Assembly: GCA_025358025.1 (NCBI GenBank)
Contig: JANYKW010000152.1
Location: forward strand, 1-34,987
Length of the DNA stretch: 34,987 bases
Direction of reading: 5' to 3'
Source of the DNA: Bacteroidia bacterium
GTDB taxonomy: Bacteria > Bacteroidota > Bacteroidia > Bacteroidales > Prolixibacteraceae
In this document: piece after piece, positions 1 through 7,381 of the stretch
Layout: every line of letters begins with the position of its first letter
Numbering within the stretch: the stretch's first letter is position 1
Position numbers and translations under genes: made by a program
Notes under the pieces: generated by a model
The model's database searches: none
Told to the model about the DNA's origin: nothing
What the model saw: the letters and a program-made list of their open reading frames with translations, nothing else

Positions 1-183
1 TGAGCTCAAATATCACTTTGCCAAGCTCATTTTTGCGTTTCAATCATTTCTAATGGCAATATTGCCGCATCATCTATCAAGTTCCGAAAACACTCGCTTC
101 TCGATCAGTTGAGAAAAAATGGGTTGTCAGATTGGACTCAAACTTATTATAACTAAAATATGGTTAAGCAATTATAAGTTTCA

Positions 184-564
184 ATGGATATGCAAGATAA
201 TGATTTACAAAAAAGACTGTTCATTTTTTCTGCAAATACCATTCGTTTGATTAGAAAACTTCCAATTAGCAAGGAGTATCAAATTATTAGTTACCAATTA
301 CTTAAATCTGCAACTTCAGCAGGTGCCAATTATGAGGAGGCCCAGGGAGCTGTTTCTAAAGCCGATTTTTCTCATAAAATTTCAATATCTCTCAAAGAGA
401 TGAAGGAGACCAATTATTGGATCCGGTTGATTATTGCTGTGTTGGAAAATCATCAGGATTGGATCAAGCTAAATGTCGAGTCGGCTCAATTAAAAGATAT
501 CTTAGGTAAAATACATTCCAAAACCTCTCCACCCCGGATGCCCCGCACCTTAAGCCAAATTTAG
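184..564 (+). CDS. Four-helix bundle protein (S23 / IVS-protein family)
   Basis: A 126-residue soluble protein, predicted almost entirely helical. It resembles the four-helix bundle family first described from open reading frames in 23S rRNA intervening sequences and now found widely as free-standing genes in Bacteroidota. The typical pattern is visible: an N-terminal stretch ending in LIRKLP, then SYQLLKSATSAGANYEEAQGA at about residues 37-57, then a helix with KISISLKEMKETNYWIRLI. Length and the SATSAGANYEEA core fit the family. No rRNA lies beside it, so it is a stand-alone copy. The family's biochemical role is unknown; a homopentameric helical fold is known for relatives. The ATG at 184 is the only sensible start. 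Confidence 0.85.
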   Translation: MDMQDNDLQKRLFIFSANTIRLIRKLPISKEYQIISYQLLKSATSAGANYEEAQGAVSKADFSHKISISLKEMKETNYWIRLIIAVLENHQDWIKLNVESAQLKDILGKIHSKTSPPRMPRTLSQI

Positions 565-922
565 CGGACAGCGTTCAGATTACACTCCCCAATAAGTAAA
601 AGTATTATGCCTTCAAAAACCGATATTGATTAAAACGTTCTTCACTTTCTTCTTTCTCCTTTCTCCTTTATCCTTTTCTTCGTGAAATCATATCACAGCG
701 CTGCCTGCTCAGTCACATAAGTAACCGGGGCAAGTCGTTTAAAAATTTTACAAAGCCTTGCCTATCATAGCATTATGTTATATATGATGTCGATAGGTGC
801 CGGCTCTGGTCGAATGCAAACTTATAAAAAAAATGTTAATTTTCTGTTATATATCGTGTAGTTTGCAAAAAAAGCAGTTAAAGGATAGCTGCTGGTGCGG
901 AAAAATGCACGGCATGGAATAT
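565..922. other. Non-coding stretch with a pyrimidine heptamer run
   Basis: No coding region is supported here. It holds the sequence CAGATTACAC at 576-585, which recurs in other intergenic regions (2064-2073; reverse complement at 14220-14229), and a short degenerate heptamer run at 645-680. The remainder is AT-rich with no structure I can name. Confidence 0.5.
645..680. repeat. Degenerate 7-bp repeat (CTTTCTC units)
   Basis: About five units of CTTTCTC or variants (CTTTATC). On the minus strand this reads GAGAAAG, the same unit as the long array after nadK at 8281-8378. It lies about 240 nt beyond the stop of the leftward AbiEii remnant. Confidence 0.6.
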
Positions 923-1309
923 TTATCTCATTTTCATGTGCAGGTCCACAGATTTTAGCAGCTCAGAGGTAGCAGCTTTCAGTTCCTCCAGATTATGAAT
1001 ACCGTGTTTCTCCGCAAGAAATGAATAGTCAGGTTTGGTCTGGGCAAGCAGGAACATCGCATCATAAAAATCACGTCCTTTATGTCGGCTAAGCATGGCC
1101 GAGAGTTTCATGGAACACATAACGCTATCTGTGGGCACTGGAAAAGGGAAATAGAAACCACATCCCTTCATATTGATCATTACCTGCTCATAGAATATCT
1201 GTTGATCCTGGCTTTCAATTTTTATCAAAAATCGCTCATCCCGATGGCCGGTCAAGCCCAGGTCAAACAATAGCTCCGGGAAATGGATGTTCCGCCGGAA
1301 GGCTTTCAA
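923..1309 (-). pseudogene. AbiEii-like nucleotidyltransferase toxin, 5'-truncated remnant
   Basis: The readable part resembles only the C-terminal half of AbiEii/COG2253-type toxins, with the signature MKLSAMLSRHKGRDFYDAMFLL followed by a helical tail. The N-terminal nucleotidyltransferase core that carries the GG[TS] and DxD catalytic motifs is absent. The frame is open up to position 1366 but holds no ATG there; the TTG at 1309 is only a formal start. The remnant directly follows the AbiEi-like gene, the usual antitoxin-toxin order, so I infer that a deletion removed the catalytic domain and the toxin is inactive. What remains may be untranslated. Confidence 0.7.
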
Positions 1310-1346
1310 CCGTTCGTTTACACGATCCCTGACTTTGGCACGCAGA

Positions 1347-1964
1347 TCATAAACCGTAAGTATTAATCAATAATTGCACCCTGCTTTCAAGTGCTTTGTT
1401 TTTGAATTTCAATGCATATTGCTCCAAAAGATTGCGATTGAGGTCATCCTGCAAGAAATCTTCATCCAGGCGCAAATCTTCCAACTCTTGTCCGGTGCTG
1501 TAAAATGGATAGAGATAGAGTAAGTCCAGCAGTGCCTTCTCCGGCACGGCAAGTTGAAATGTCCGACCGTCAGCTATGGGTTTGAGATCATATCCAAACA
1601 TCAGTTCTTCTTTTACGCTTTTGTAGCTATACGCTCCAAAGTCATTGTTGAAACTTACCGTTTTCAGCGATGTCACGCTGGTTATCTGAACTACAGACTC
1701 CGGGATCATTCCATAAAAAGCCAGCGCAGCGTGGAGGCTCACATAGGAGGGGCGGTACATGCGGTTGGCAAAGTAAAGCGCAAAATCCGGTTTACTTTTG
1801 TATTCCGGGAATGTGTAATATCCTTGTCTCAGACGTAAAAGAAGACCCTTGTTGGTCCAACGGACAAAGTTATTCCGGTCGAAGCCGGGCTTCCACGCAT
1901 AAACCTGGTGTATATTGAAACATCCCAGATCAAACATCCTGTTTTTAAACTCGAGGTAGTTCAT
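1347..1964 (-). CDS. AbiEi-like antitoxin / transcriptional regulator
   Basis: A 205-residue protein of the type IV toxin-antitoxin AbiEi family. It opens with a winged-helix-like segment (about residues 8-55, including FVRWTNKGLLLRLRQGYY, the usual wing). The C-terminal antitoxin domain follows, with YVSLHAALAFYGMIPE (about residues 73-88) and VPEKALLDLLYL (about 140-151), both hallmark stretches. AbiEi proteins repress their own operon and neutralise the nucleotidyltransferase toxin without binding it. Here the downstream toxin is truncated, so the antitoxin is probably an orphan that survives as a repressor, or is on its way to loss. ATG start at 1964, with a plausible promoter just upstream on the same strand. 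Confidence 0.85.
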   Translation of the reverse strand: MNYLEFKNRMFDLGCFNIHQVYAWKPGFDRNNFVRWTNKGLLLRLRQGYYTFPEYKSKPDFALYFANRMYRPSYVSLHAALAFYGMIPESVVQITSVTSLKTVSFNNDFGAYSYKSVKEELMFGYDLKPIADGRTFQLAVPEKALLDLLYLYPFYSTGQELEDLRLDEDFLQDDLNRNLLEQYALKFKNKALESRVQLLINTYGL

Positions 1965-2018
1965 TGCCTATGGGAAGTACAGTAAATTAAACGGAAAAAA
2001 TATATTTCTGTTTTGCAG

Positions 2019-2049
2019 TAAAAATAGTGCATTTTAGAAACAAAACAAA
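2019..2049 (-). promoter_or_regulatory. Probable Bacteroidota promoter of the AbiEi gene
   Basis: On the minus strand, TTTG (2046-2049) is followed after 19 nt by TATTTTTA (2019-2026), one mismatch from TAnnTTTG. Transcription would start about 45-50 nt before the ATG at 1964. Confidence 0.4.
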
Positions 2050-2130
2050 TTATTAAGTAGAGACAGATTACACGGATTGGAGACGAATGAACGGGAACAG
2101 GTGGGTCGTGAGTAATCCGTTCTTTCATCC

Positions 2131-2161
2131 TTTGTAAATTTCGGGAAAAACTGTAATTTTG
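2131..2161 (+). promoter_or_regulatory. Bacteroidota promoter for the SDR-VOC pair
   Basis: TTTG at 2131-2134, 19 nt, then TAATTTTG at 2154-2161, a full match to the known -33/-7 consensus. It leaves a leader of about 55 nt before the ATG at 2225. Confidence 0.65.
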
Positions 2162-2224
2162 TCATGTTCTGTTGCATGATGATTATTTAATGCTACAGAG
2201 CAAAATCATCAACATGCTGACTCA

Positions 2225-3025
2225 ATGACTATTGCGAAGATTATCTGGATAACAGGAGCCTCATCGGGTCTTGGTGAAGCGTTGTCTTTGAGGTGGGCGG
2301 CTCCCGGAACGCAATTGATTTTATCGGGCCGCAATAGCAGTCAGCTGGAAATAGTTGCCGGAAAATGCCGGGAGCTGGGTGCTGAGGCTTTCATCAGGGC
2401 TTTTGATCTCACCCTCGCGGAAGAGTTAACGGAGGCGGTGGCTGCCGTGACATCCCAATTTCCGCGTCTGGATATCCTGGTTAACAATGGAGGCATCTCT
2501 CAGCGGTCGCTCCTGATCGATACGCCCCCGGAAGTTTCAAGGAGGATTATGGAGGTTGATTTCTGGGGTCATGCAGAGTTGACCCGGCAGATTCTTCCTT
2601 TTATGATTAAAAACGGAGGTGGCAATATCGTCGTAATCAGCAGCCTGACCGGTTTGTTCGGCTTTCCGCAGCGATCTGCCTATGCCGCGGCCAAACATGC
2701 GCTGCATGGTTATTTTGAAACCCTCCGTCTGGAACATTACCGCGACAATATGCATGTTACTATGATCTGTCCGGGGATGATCAGGACAAATATTTCTCTC
2801 CACGCGCTTACTGCAACAGGATCAGCGCACGGTGTAATGGATGTTGGTCAGGATAAAGGAGTTACGGCCAGCTATTGCGCCAATAAGATTTTCCATGCAG
2901 TGCGAAGAAACCGGAAAGAGGTTATTATTGGAAAAAAAGATGTAATTATGCCCTATCTAAAACGGTTTTTCCCCTGGCTATTTTACAAAATTGCACAGCG
3001 GATTGACCCGTTTGGAGATTACTAA
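2225..3025 (+). CDS. Short-chain dehydrogenase/reductase (SDR)
   Basis: A 266-residue classical SDR oxidoreductase with an NAD(P)-binding Rossmann fold. Visible motifs are TGASSGLG at residues 10-17 (cofactor binding), NNGG at 87-90 (the NNAG position), Ser at 139-140, and the catalytic YxxxK at Tyr153/Lys157. The basic Arg36 after the second strand suggests NADPH preference. The C-terminal part, with MPYLKRFFPWLFYKIAQR, resembles the DHRS7-like SDRs that reduce lipids or carbonyl compounds and may sit at a membrane. The substrate cannot be read from sequence. The VOC gene begins 12 nt after its stop, so the two are probably co-transcribed from the promoter at 2131-2161. Confidence 0.9.
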   Translation: MTIAKIIWITGASSGLGEALSLRWAAPGTQLILSGRNSSQLEIVAGKCRELGAEAFIRAFDLTLAEELTEAVAAVTSQFPRLDILVNNGGISQRSLLIDTPPEVSRRIMEVDFWGHAELTRQILPFMIKNGGGNIVVISSLTGLFGFPQRSAYAAAKHALHGYFETLRLEHYRDNMHVTMICPGMIRTNISLHALTATGSAHGVMDVGQDKGVTASYCANKIFHAVRRNRKEVIIGKKDVIMPYLKRFFPWLFYKIAQRIDPFGDY

Positions 3026-3036
3026 GCAAATAAATT

Positions 3037-4116
3037 ATGGAAGGTATTGTAGTTAGCGGGATTCAGCAGCTTGGTATCGGTGTCACGGATGTGGCGGAAG
3101 CCTGGAAATGGTACCGGAAACACCTGGGAATGGATATCAAGGTATTTGAAGAGTCCGCCACAGCATCACTGATGCTGCCATATACGGGAGGATTACCCCA
3201 AAAAAGACACGCAGTTCTCGCCCTGAACATGAATGGTGGCGGAGGATTTGAGATCTGGCAATATACCGACAGGATACCCCAGGCTCCGCAGTTTGAGCCG
3301 GTATTGGGTGACCTGGGGATCTTTGCAGCTAAAATCAAGACACGCGATGCCCGCAAGACGCACGCGAAGTTTGTAGAGGAAAAATTAAATGTCAGCGCAG
3401 TGGAAACCGACGCGGAAGGCCGTTGTTTTTTCTTCGTTACGGATCCGTACAATAATATTTTTCAGGTGATAGAATCCCGGAATTGGTTTGGAAATATCAA
3501 AGAAAAAACCGGTTCGGTTTATGGTGTCATCATCGGGGTTACCAATATTGAAAATTCGTTGAAGGTTTATTCGGATATACTTGGCTATGATCAGATGATA
3601 TCCGACCGAAAGGGAAAATTTACTGACTTGTCCTATCTGAAGGGCGGAGACGCAACCTTCCGGCGGGTATTGTTGAAAAACAGCCTGCCGCGGACCGGTG
3701 CTTTCGGCCGGCTTTTGGGTGACAGTGAAATTGAGCTTTTCCAGGTTGAGGATCGTGCGACACGCAAAATTTTCGAAGGACGGTTCTGGGGAGACCTCGG
3801 GTTTATTCACCTTTGTTATGATATCAACGGGATGGAGAAGTTAAATGCGGCCTGCAAGCTGCGGGGCTTTCCCTTTACGGTGGATAGTTTTGCGCAACAT
3901 GATGAGGGCAACAGTTTTGACATGGGAGAAGCAGCAGGACACTTCTCCTACATTGAAGATCCGGACGGGACCCTAATCGAATTTGTCGAAACACATAAAA
4001 TGCCTATTATTAAGAAGTTAGGATTATACCTGAATCTTCGCAAGAGAAATCCGCACAAATATCTGCCCAATTGGATTTTGAAATCACTGCGGTTGAGCAG
4101 GGTGAAGGATCGGTGA
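3037..4116 (+). CDS. Two-domain VOC (glyoxalase-fold) protein
   Basis: A 359-residue protein with two vicinal-oxygen-chelate domains. The first spans about residues 6-150 (IQQLGIGVTDVAEAWKWYRK to FFFVTDPYNNIFQVIE). The second spans about 162-327 (GVIIGVTNIENSLKVYSDILGY to FSYIEDPDGTLIEFVETHK). Each shows the family's opening (V.D...A..WY) and closing (DP.....IE) strands, and the second ends on a Glu that could bind metal. VOC proteins include glyoxalases, extradiol dioxygenases and hydroxyphenylpyruvate dioxygenase; none can be assigned here. A basic tail of about 30 residues follows domain two. The gene sits immediately after the SDR gene, which suggests a shared substrate. Confidence 0.8.
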   Translation: MEGIVVSGIQQLGIGVTDVAEAWKWYRKHLGMDIKVFEESATASLMLPYTGGLPQKRHAVLALNMNGGGGFEIWQYTDRIPQAPQFEPVLGDLGIFAAKIKTRDARKTHAKFVEEKLNVSAVETDAEGRCFFFVTDPYNNIFQVIESRNWFGNIKEKTGSVYGVIIGVTNIENSLKVYSDILGYDQMISDRKGKFTDLSYLKGGDATFRRVLLKNSLPRTGAFGRLLGDSEIELFQVEDRATRKIFEGRFWGDLGFIHLCYDINGMEKLNAACKLRGFPFTVDSFAQHDEGNSFDMGEAAGHFSYIEDPDGTLIEFVETHKMPIIKKLGLYLNLRKRNPHKYLPNWILKSLRLSRVKDR

Positions 4117-4205
4117 GAAGCCTGTAACACCAAGCTGATTGCTTTAAGCTTTTGCCGTTACAAAAAACGGTAAGAAGCGTTTTTCGGAGCGCTGTAAAAA
4201 TATTA

Positions 4206-4237
4206 TTTGTTTCCTAATAAAGAAACATTTATCTTTG
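4206..4237 (+). promoter_or_regulatory. Near-ideal Bacteroidota promoter of the HigBA pair
   Basis: TTTG at 4206-4209, 20 nt, TATCTTTG at 4230-4237. The initiation point would lie near 4243-4245, only about 10 nt before the TTG start at 4254, so the transcript is nearly leaderless. This geometry supports the TTG start, since no ATG lies in frame between the upstream stop at 4218 and 4254. Confidence 0.7.
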
Positions 4238-4253
4238 CATAAACTTTTATACA

Positions 4254-4595
4254 TTGACTGAAAAATTTCAAGTTCAGTTTTTAGAAGAAGCAGTTGAGTT
4301 TCTGGACAGCCTTGATGAAAAAGCGAGGAATAAAGTCATCTACAACATTCAAAAAGCAAGACTTTCCAATGACAAGGAACTCTTCAAAAAACTAAAAGAT
4401 GAAATCTGGGAATTCAGGACTTTGTTTGACAGAATCCATTATCGGCTTTTTGCTTTTTGGGACAAGACTGGAAAGACGGAAACTGTTGTAATCTCCACTC
4501 ACGGTCTGATCAAAAAGACCGACAAAACTCCCGGCGGAGAATTAGAGAAAGCAAAGAGAATTAGAAAACTTTATTTTGAAAGAAAACAGCAATGA
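4254..4595 (+). CDS. higB: HigB/RelE-type toxin (phage Gp49-like)
   Basis: A 113-residue toxin of the RelE/ParE superfamily, COG4679/HigB type; relatives cleave mRNA on the ribosome. The diagnostic run is FKKLKDEIWEFRTLFDRIHYRLFAFW (about residues 43-68), followed by VVISTHGLIKKTDKTP, which matches the HigB core, and the basic KAKRIRKLYFERK tail. Start: TTG at 4254, because the frame is closed by TAA at 4218 and offers no ATG or GTG in between; the promoter position agrees. The antitoxin overlaps by 4 nt (ATGA). Toxin-first order is typical of higBA and unlike most toxin-antitoxin operons. Confidence 0.85.
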   Translation: MTEKFQVQFLEEAVEFLDSLDEKARNKVIYNIQKARLSNDKELFKKLKDEIWEFRTLFDRIHYRLFAFWDKTGKTETVVISTHGLIKKTDKTPGGELEKAKRIRKLYFERKQQ

Positions 4596-4918
4596 AAGAA
4601 AAATCTTTAAAAACTATTAGCCTGGATGAAGTTACTGATAAATATATCGGCAAACCGGGAACTCCAAAGCGTGAAGCATTTGAAAACGAATTGCGACTTG
4701 ATTTGCTCGGAGAGGCAATCAGGCAAGCAAGAAAAGAACGTCATTTAACACAGGTAGAACTTGGTCAACTGGTTGGTGTTAAAAAAGCTCAAATATCTAA
4801 ATTAGAAAACAGCCTGACTGATGCAAGATTTGAAACAATAATCAAAGTATTCAAAGCTTTAAACGCGAAAGTGAATTTTAATGTTGAATTGCTCAATCAG
4901 ACAGTTAAGCTTGCCTGA
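4592..4918 (+). CDS. higA: HigA-type antitoxin, XRE-family HTH
   Basis: A 108-residue partner of the toxin encoded just upstream. A Cro/C1-type helix-turn-helix covers about residues 39-95, with IRQARKERHLTQVELGQLVG and ISKLENS as the DNA-reading helices. The N-terminal roughly 38 residues (with the conserved YIGKPGTPKREAFE) are the part that usually contacts the toxin. The ATG overlaps the toxin stop, so translation is coupled. HigA normally represses its own promoter; the TTTG/TAnnTTTG box at 4206-4237 would be the operator region. A 7-bp inverted repeat (AGCTTGC at 4908-4914, GCAAGCT at 4924-4930) straddles the stop codon. Confidence 0.88.
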   Translation: MKEKSLKTISLDEVTDKYIGKPGTPKREAFENELRLDLLGEAIRQARKERHLTQVELGQLVGVKKAQISKLENSLTDARFETIIKVFKALNAKVNFNVELLNQTVKLA

Positions 4919-4969
4919 CAGCTGCAAGCTAAAAGCCTCAAATTTTTGGCTATTAACCCAAGGCTCCAC

Positions 4970-5773
4970 TTATGCCTTTTCGAGAATAGCGGCTATCATC
5001 CTGGAGGGTTGTTCGGCATGCAGCCAGTGGCCTGCTCCTTCGAAGTCGATCATCCTGGCTTCGGGATAGATTTTGCGGATCACCTTCCAGTCGTCATCAC
5101 TCACGTATTCGGAGTTTAGTCCCCTGACAAAAGTAACAGGATAGGCCACGATCGGAAGGCGCTCTTCGAACCACTGCTGATCCATTTCACTGACGATCTG
5201 CTTGAAATTTTCCCTTAAAACAGTGGCGTTGATCTTCCATTCAAAGAGGCCTGCATGCGTTCTGTGGATGTTTTTCAAAAGGAAAAGACGCACGGATTCC
5301 TCTTTGATTCGGGTGCTAATGAAGGCATCGAGCGCTGATCGTGAATGGAAGCTGCTGAGGTCGGGGTTTTGCAGCAGTTCCAGGATCATCTCGTGCTGGC
5401 GGATGTGTTTGAAGCTGGTCTCGCCGGAGAGATAATTTTTGGGGGCGATGTCAATGATCATCAGCCTGTTCACTTTATCAGGATTTTCCGCGGCAAAACG
5501 CATGGCCACCTTTCCTCCCATGGAGTGTCCGATCAGGAAAGCATTTTCTATTCCTGTTTCAGCATAAAACTGCAGCAGGTCTTCAACCATATCATCATAG
5601 GTATGGGTTGCGGTATGTGGTGATGCACCGTGGTTTCGCAGGTCTGGAAGCAACACGGTAAAGTGGCCGGCCAGGTTGCGGGCTATCGTAATCCAGTTGT
5701 CGGACGATCCGTATAATCCATGGAGGATGATCAGATGCGGCCCATGGCCATATTTTCTGTAAAACAGCTTCAT
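4970..5773 (-). CDS. Alpha/beta-hydrolase (YbfF-like esterase)
   Basis: A 267-residue alpha/beta-hydrolase. It shows the oxyanion-hole HG at residues 18-19, the nucleophile elbow GHSMGG at 82-87 (Ser84) and the catalytic His249 in GAGHWLH. The acid residue usually sits in a NSDYV-type motif. Here the motif reads NSEYV, with Glu222 in that place and Asp226-228 close behind, so the acid is uncertain. The overall pattern (LIILHGLYGSSDNW, PDLRNHGASPH) matches the YbfF/acyl-esterase group. The substrate is unknown. It lies 34 nt downstream of pdxJ on the same strand and is probably the second gene of that transcript. Confidence 0.85.
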   Translation of the reverse strand: MKLFYRKYGHGPHLIILHGLYGSSDNWITIARNLAGHFTVLLPDLRNHGASPHTATHTYDDMVEDLLQFYAETGIENAFLIGHSMGGKVAMRFAAENPDKVNRLMIIDIAPKNYLSGETSFKHIRQHEMILELLQNPDLSSFHSRSALDAFISTRIKEESVRLFLLKNIHRTHAGLFEWKINATVLRENFKQIVSEMDQQWFEERLPIVAYPVTFVRGLNSEYVSDDDWKVIRKIYPEARMIDFEGAGHWLHAEQPSRMIAAILEKA

Positions 5774-5783
5774 TGGTGACTTA

Positions 5784-5820
5784 ATCCTTTATCCTTATTT
5801 TCTCCCTTTATCCTTTCCTG
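5784..5820. repeat. Degenerate 7-bp repeat across the pdxJ stop codon
   Basis: Read on the pdxJ strand, this is a purine-rich series of GGATAAA/GGAGAAA units. It begins inside the last codons of pdxJ and fills the gap to the hydrolase gene. It belongs to the same family as the GAGAAAG array after nadK. Confidence 0.55.
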
Positions 5821-6527
5821 AGACACTCCTTGTACAACCTGATCGTCTCCTCCAGTCCCAGATACAGTGCATCTGCGATCAGGGCATGGCCGATGGATAC
5901 CTCCAGCAGGTTTGGAATGTGCCGGTCGAAATAGCGCAGGTTTTCGAGGCTGAGGTCGTGGCCGGCGTTGAGCCCCAGGCCAAGTTCTTCCGCGACTTTT
6001 GCAGCCCGGATGAAGGGTTGGATGGCTTTTTCGGGATTCGACGGAAAGTTGGTGGCATAGGGTTCGGTATAGAGTTCGACCCTGTCGGCACCGGCTTTGG
6101 CTGCTCCTTCGATCATTTCGCGCGCTGTTCCGGTAAAAAGTGATACGCGAATCCCTTTTTGATGAAATCTTGCCACCACCTCCTTTAGAAAATCATGGTG
6201 TTTCAGGGTATCCCATCCCGCGTTGGAGGTGATGGCATCGGGAGCGTCGGGCACCAGAGTGACCTGATCCGGCTGAACTTCCAGAACCAGCTCGATGAAC
6301 CTGGGATCGGGATAACCTTCGATATTGAATTCTGTGGTTATCAGGGGTTTCAGGTCACGGGCATCGGCGTAACGTATGTGTCTTTCATCCGGTCGCGGAT
6401 GCACCGTGATTCCTTCCGCACCAAACTCCTGACATTTAACAGCAGCGACTGTTACATTGGGCATGGCGCCACCCCTGCTGTTTCGCAGTGTTGCAATTTT
6501 ATTTATATTTACGCTTAATCGTGCCAT
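5808..6527 (-). CDS. pdxJ: Pyridoxine 5'-phosphate synthase
   Basis: A 239-residue TIM-barrel enzyme that condenses 1-deoxy-D-xylulose 5-phosphate with 3-amino-2-oxopropyl phosphate to give pyridoxine 5'-phosphate, the last step of DXP-dependent vitamin B6 synthesis in the cytoplasm. Recognisable motifs are [16 protein letters not shown] at the N-terminus, [17 protein letters not shown] (active-site His and Arg, about residues 37-53), the TEFNIEG strand, [25 protein letters not shown] and [12 protein letters not shown]. Length matches the family. The Asn-Lys after NI replaces the Asp-His of enterobacterial PdxJ, which I believe is common in Bacteroidota. It is divergent from the CBS-domain gene across 71 nt. 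Confidence 0.95.
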   Translation of the reverse strand: MARLSVNINKIATLRNSRGGAMPNVTVAAVKCQEFGAEGITVHPRPDERHIRYADARDLKPLITTEFNIEGYPDPRFIELVLEVQPDQVTLVPDAPDAITSNAGWDTLKHHDFLKEVVARFHQKGIRVSLFTGTAREMIEGAAKAGADRVELYTEPYATNFPSNPEKAIQPFIRAAKVAEELGLGLNAGHDLSLENLRYFDRHIPNLLEVSIGHALIADALYLGLEETIRLYKECLRKG

Positions 6528-6544
6528 TTTTGCTTACTATTAAT

Positions 6545-6552
6545 TAGGTTTG
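6545..6552 (+). promoter_or_regulatory. Possible -7 box for the CBS-nadK transcript
   Basis: TAGGTTTG is a full TAnnTTTG match, 46 nt before the ATG at 6599. No TTTG lies at the right distance upstream (nearest at 6529-6532, spacing 12), so only half of the promoter is convincing. Confidence 0.35.
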
Positions 6553-6598
6553 CAATTTACGAAATGATTCTCATTCAAAAACCATATTCTAACCTGCC

Positions 6599-7270
6599 AT
6601 GATCGCAGAAACACTCATTTCGGATTCGATTCCTGCCGTTAGCCTGGGTGACAGTGGTTCCAAAGTTCTGACACTCATGGAAGTCTTCAGGGTGTCACAT
6701 CTTCCGGTGGTGGCTGATACGGATTATCTTGGCGTAATTTCGGACAAGGAAATTTTTGATGCCAACGATTTTGATGCCCCGCTGGAAGCATTCGTGACGG
6801 ATCAGCTTCTGAAACCGCATGTGCATCCTTACCAGCATATTTTTGAAGTAGCGGCCATTGCCTCCGGTTGCGGTGTGAGCATCGTCCCTGTGCTGTCGGA
6901 CGAGCACCTTTACCTGGGTTCGATTTCCAGGTATGATCTTTGTAACCAGCTTACTACGTTGTTTTCGCCCAACGAACCGGGTGGAATCATCGAACTTCAA
7001 ATGTGTGAAAAAGATTACACCCTGGCACAGATTACCCAGATTATTGAAGGCAACGATGCCCGTATATTAAGCCTATATACCTGGAAACCAGGAGGATCTA
7101 CGACAGAACTCAATGTGACCATCAAAGTGAACCAGGTCGATCTGTCCGGAATCATTCAAACACTGACTCGTTACAACTATGATATAAAAGCCACCTTCAT
7201 GGATCAGACTCCGTTGAAAAACCTGATCGATGACCGGTTTGATCAGTTTATGCGGTATATGAATGCTTGA
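6599..7270 (+). CDS. CBS-domain protein with C-terminal ACT-like part
   Basis: A 223-residue cytosolic protein. Two CBS repeats fill about residues 1-125 (VFRVSHLPVVADTDYLGVISDKEI and VSIVPVLSDEHLYLGSISRYDL are the two sheet-helix cores). The C-terminal roughly 90 residues have an ACT-like pattern (GGIIELQMCEKDYTLAQITQIIEGNDARILSLY, then a second strand set). CBS pairs bind adenosyl ligands such as AMP, ATP or SAM; ACT domains bind small metabolites. No catalytic domain is present, so a sensor role is inferred. In Bacteroidota this gene commonly sits between pdxJ and nadK. The gap to nadK is 111 nt and holds a TTAGCTG-type repeat. Confidence 0.8.
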   Translation: MIAETLISDSIPAVSLGDSGSKVLTLMEVFRVSHLPVVADTDYLGVISDKEIFDANDFDAPLEAFVTDQLLKPHVHPYQHIFEVAAIASGCGVSIVPVLSDEHLYLGSISRYDLCNQLTTLFSPNEPGGIIELQMCEKDYTLAQITQIIEGNDARILSLYTWKPGGSTTELNVTIKVNQVDLSGIIQTLTRYNYDIKATFMDQTPLKNLIDDRFDQFMRYMNA

Positions 7271-7283
7271 GCTTCAGGCTTCA

Positions 7284-7371
7284 AGCCGTTAGCTGTTAGC
7301 TGTTAGCAAGAAAAGCTGCAGTTCGTTTTACTAAAAGCTAATAGCTAAATGCTAATAGCTTTATAATTAAA
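7284..7371 (+). repeat. TTAGCTG heptamer repeat, inverted-array form
   Basis: Starting 14 nt after the CBS gene stop, TTAGCTG units (7284-7307) face GCTAATAGCT-type units (7335-7362), giving an imperfect hairpin. The 24 nt at 7284-7307 are identical, in inverse orientation, to 17497-17520 between the transporter and nucleotidyltransferase genes. Both copies read the same way relative to the gene they follow. Confidence 0.7.
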
Positions 7372-7381
7372 TACTTTACTG

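Noticed and set aside
1-183. Possible end of a gene at the left edge (minus-strand peptide ending IDDAAILPLEMIETQK)
   Set aside because: Too short and not recognisable; stops interrupt every frame within about 100 nt.
4908-4930. 7-bp inverted repeat over the antitoxin stop as a terminator
   Set aside because: Short stem, 9-nt loop and no T-run; not strong enough to call.
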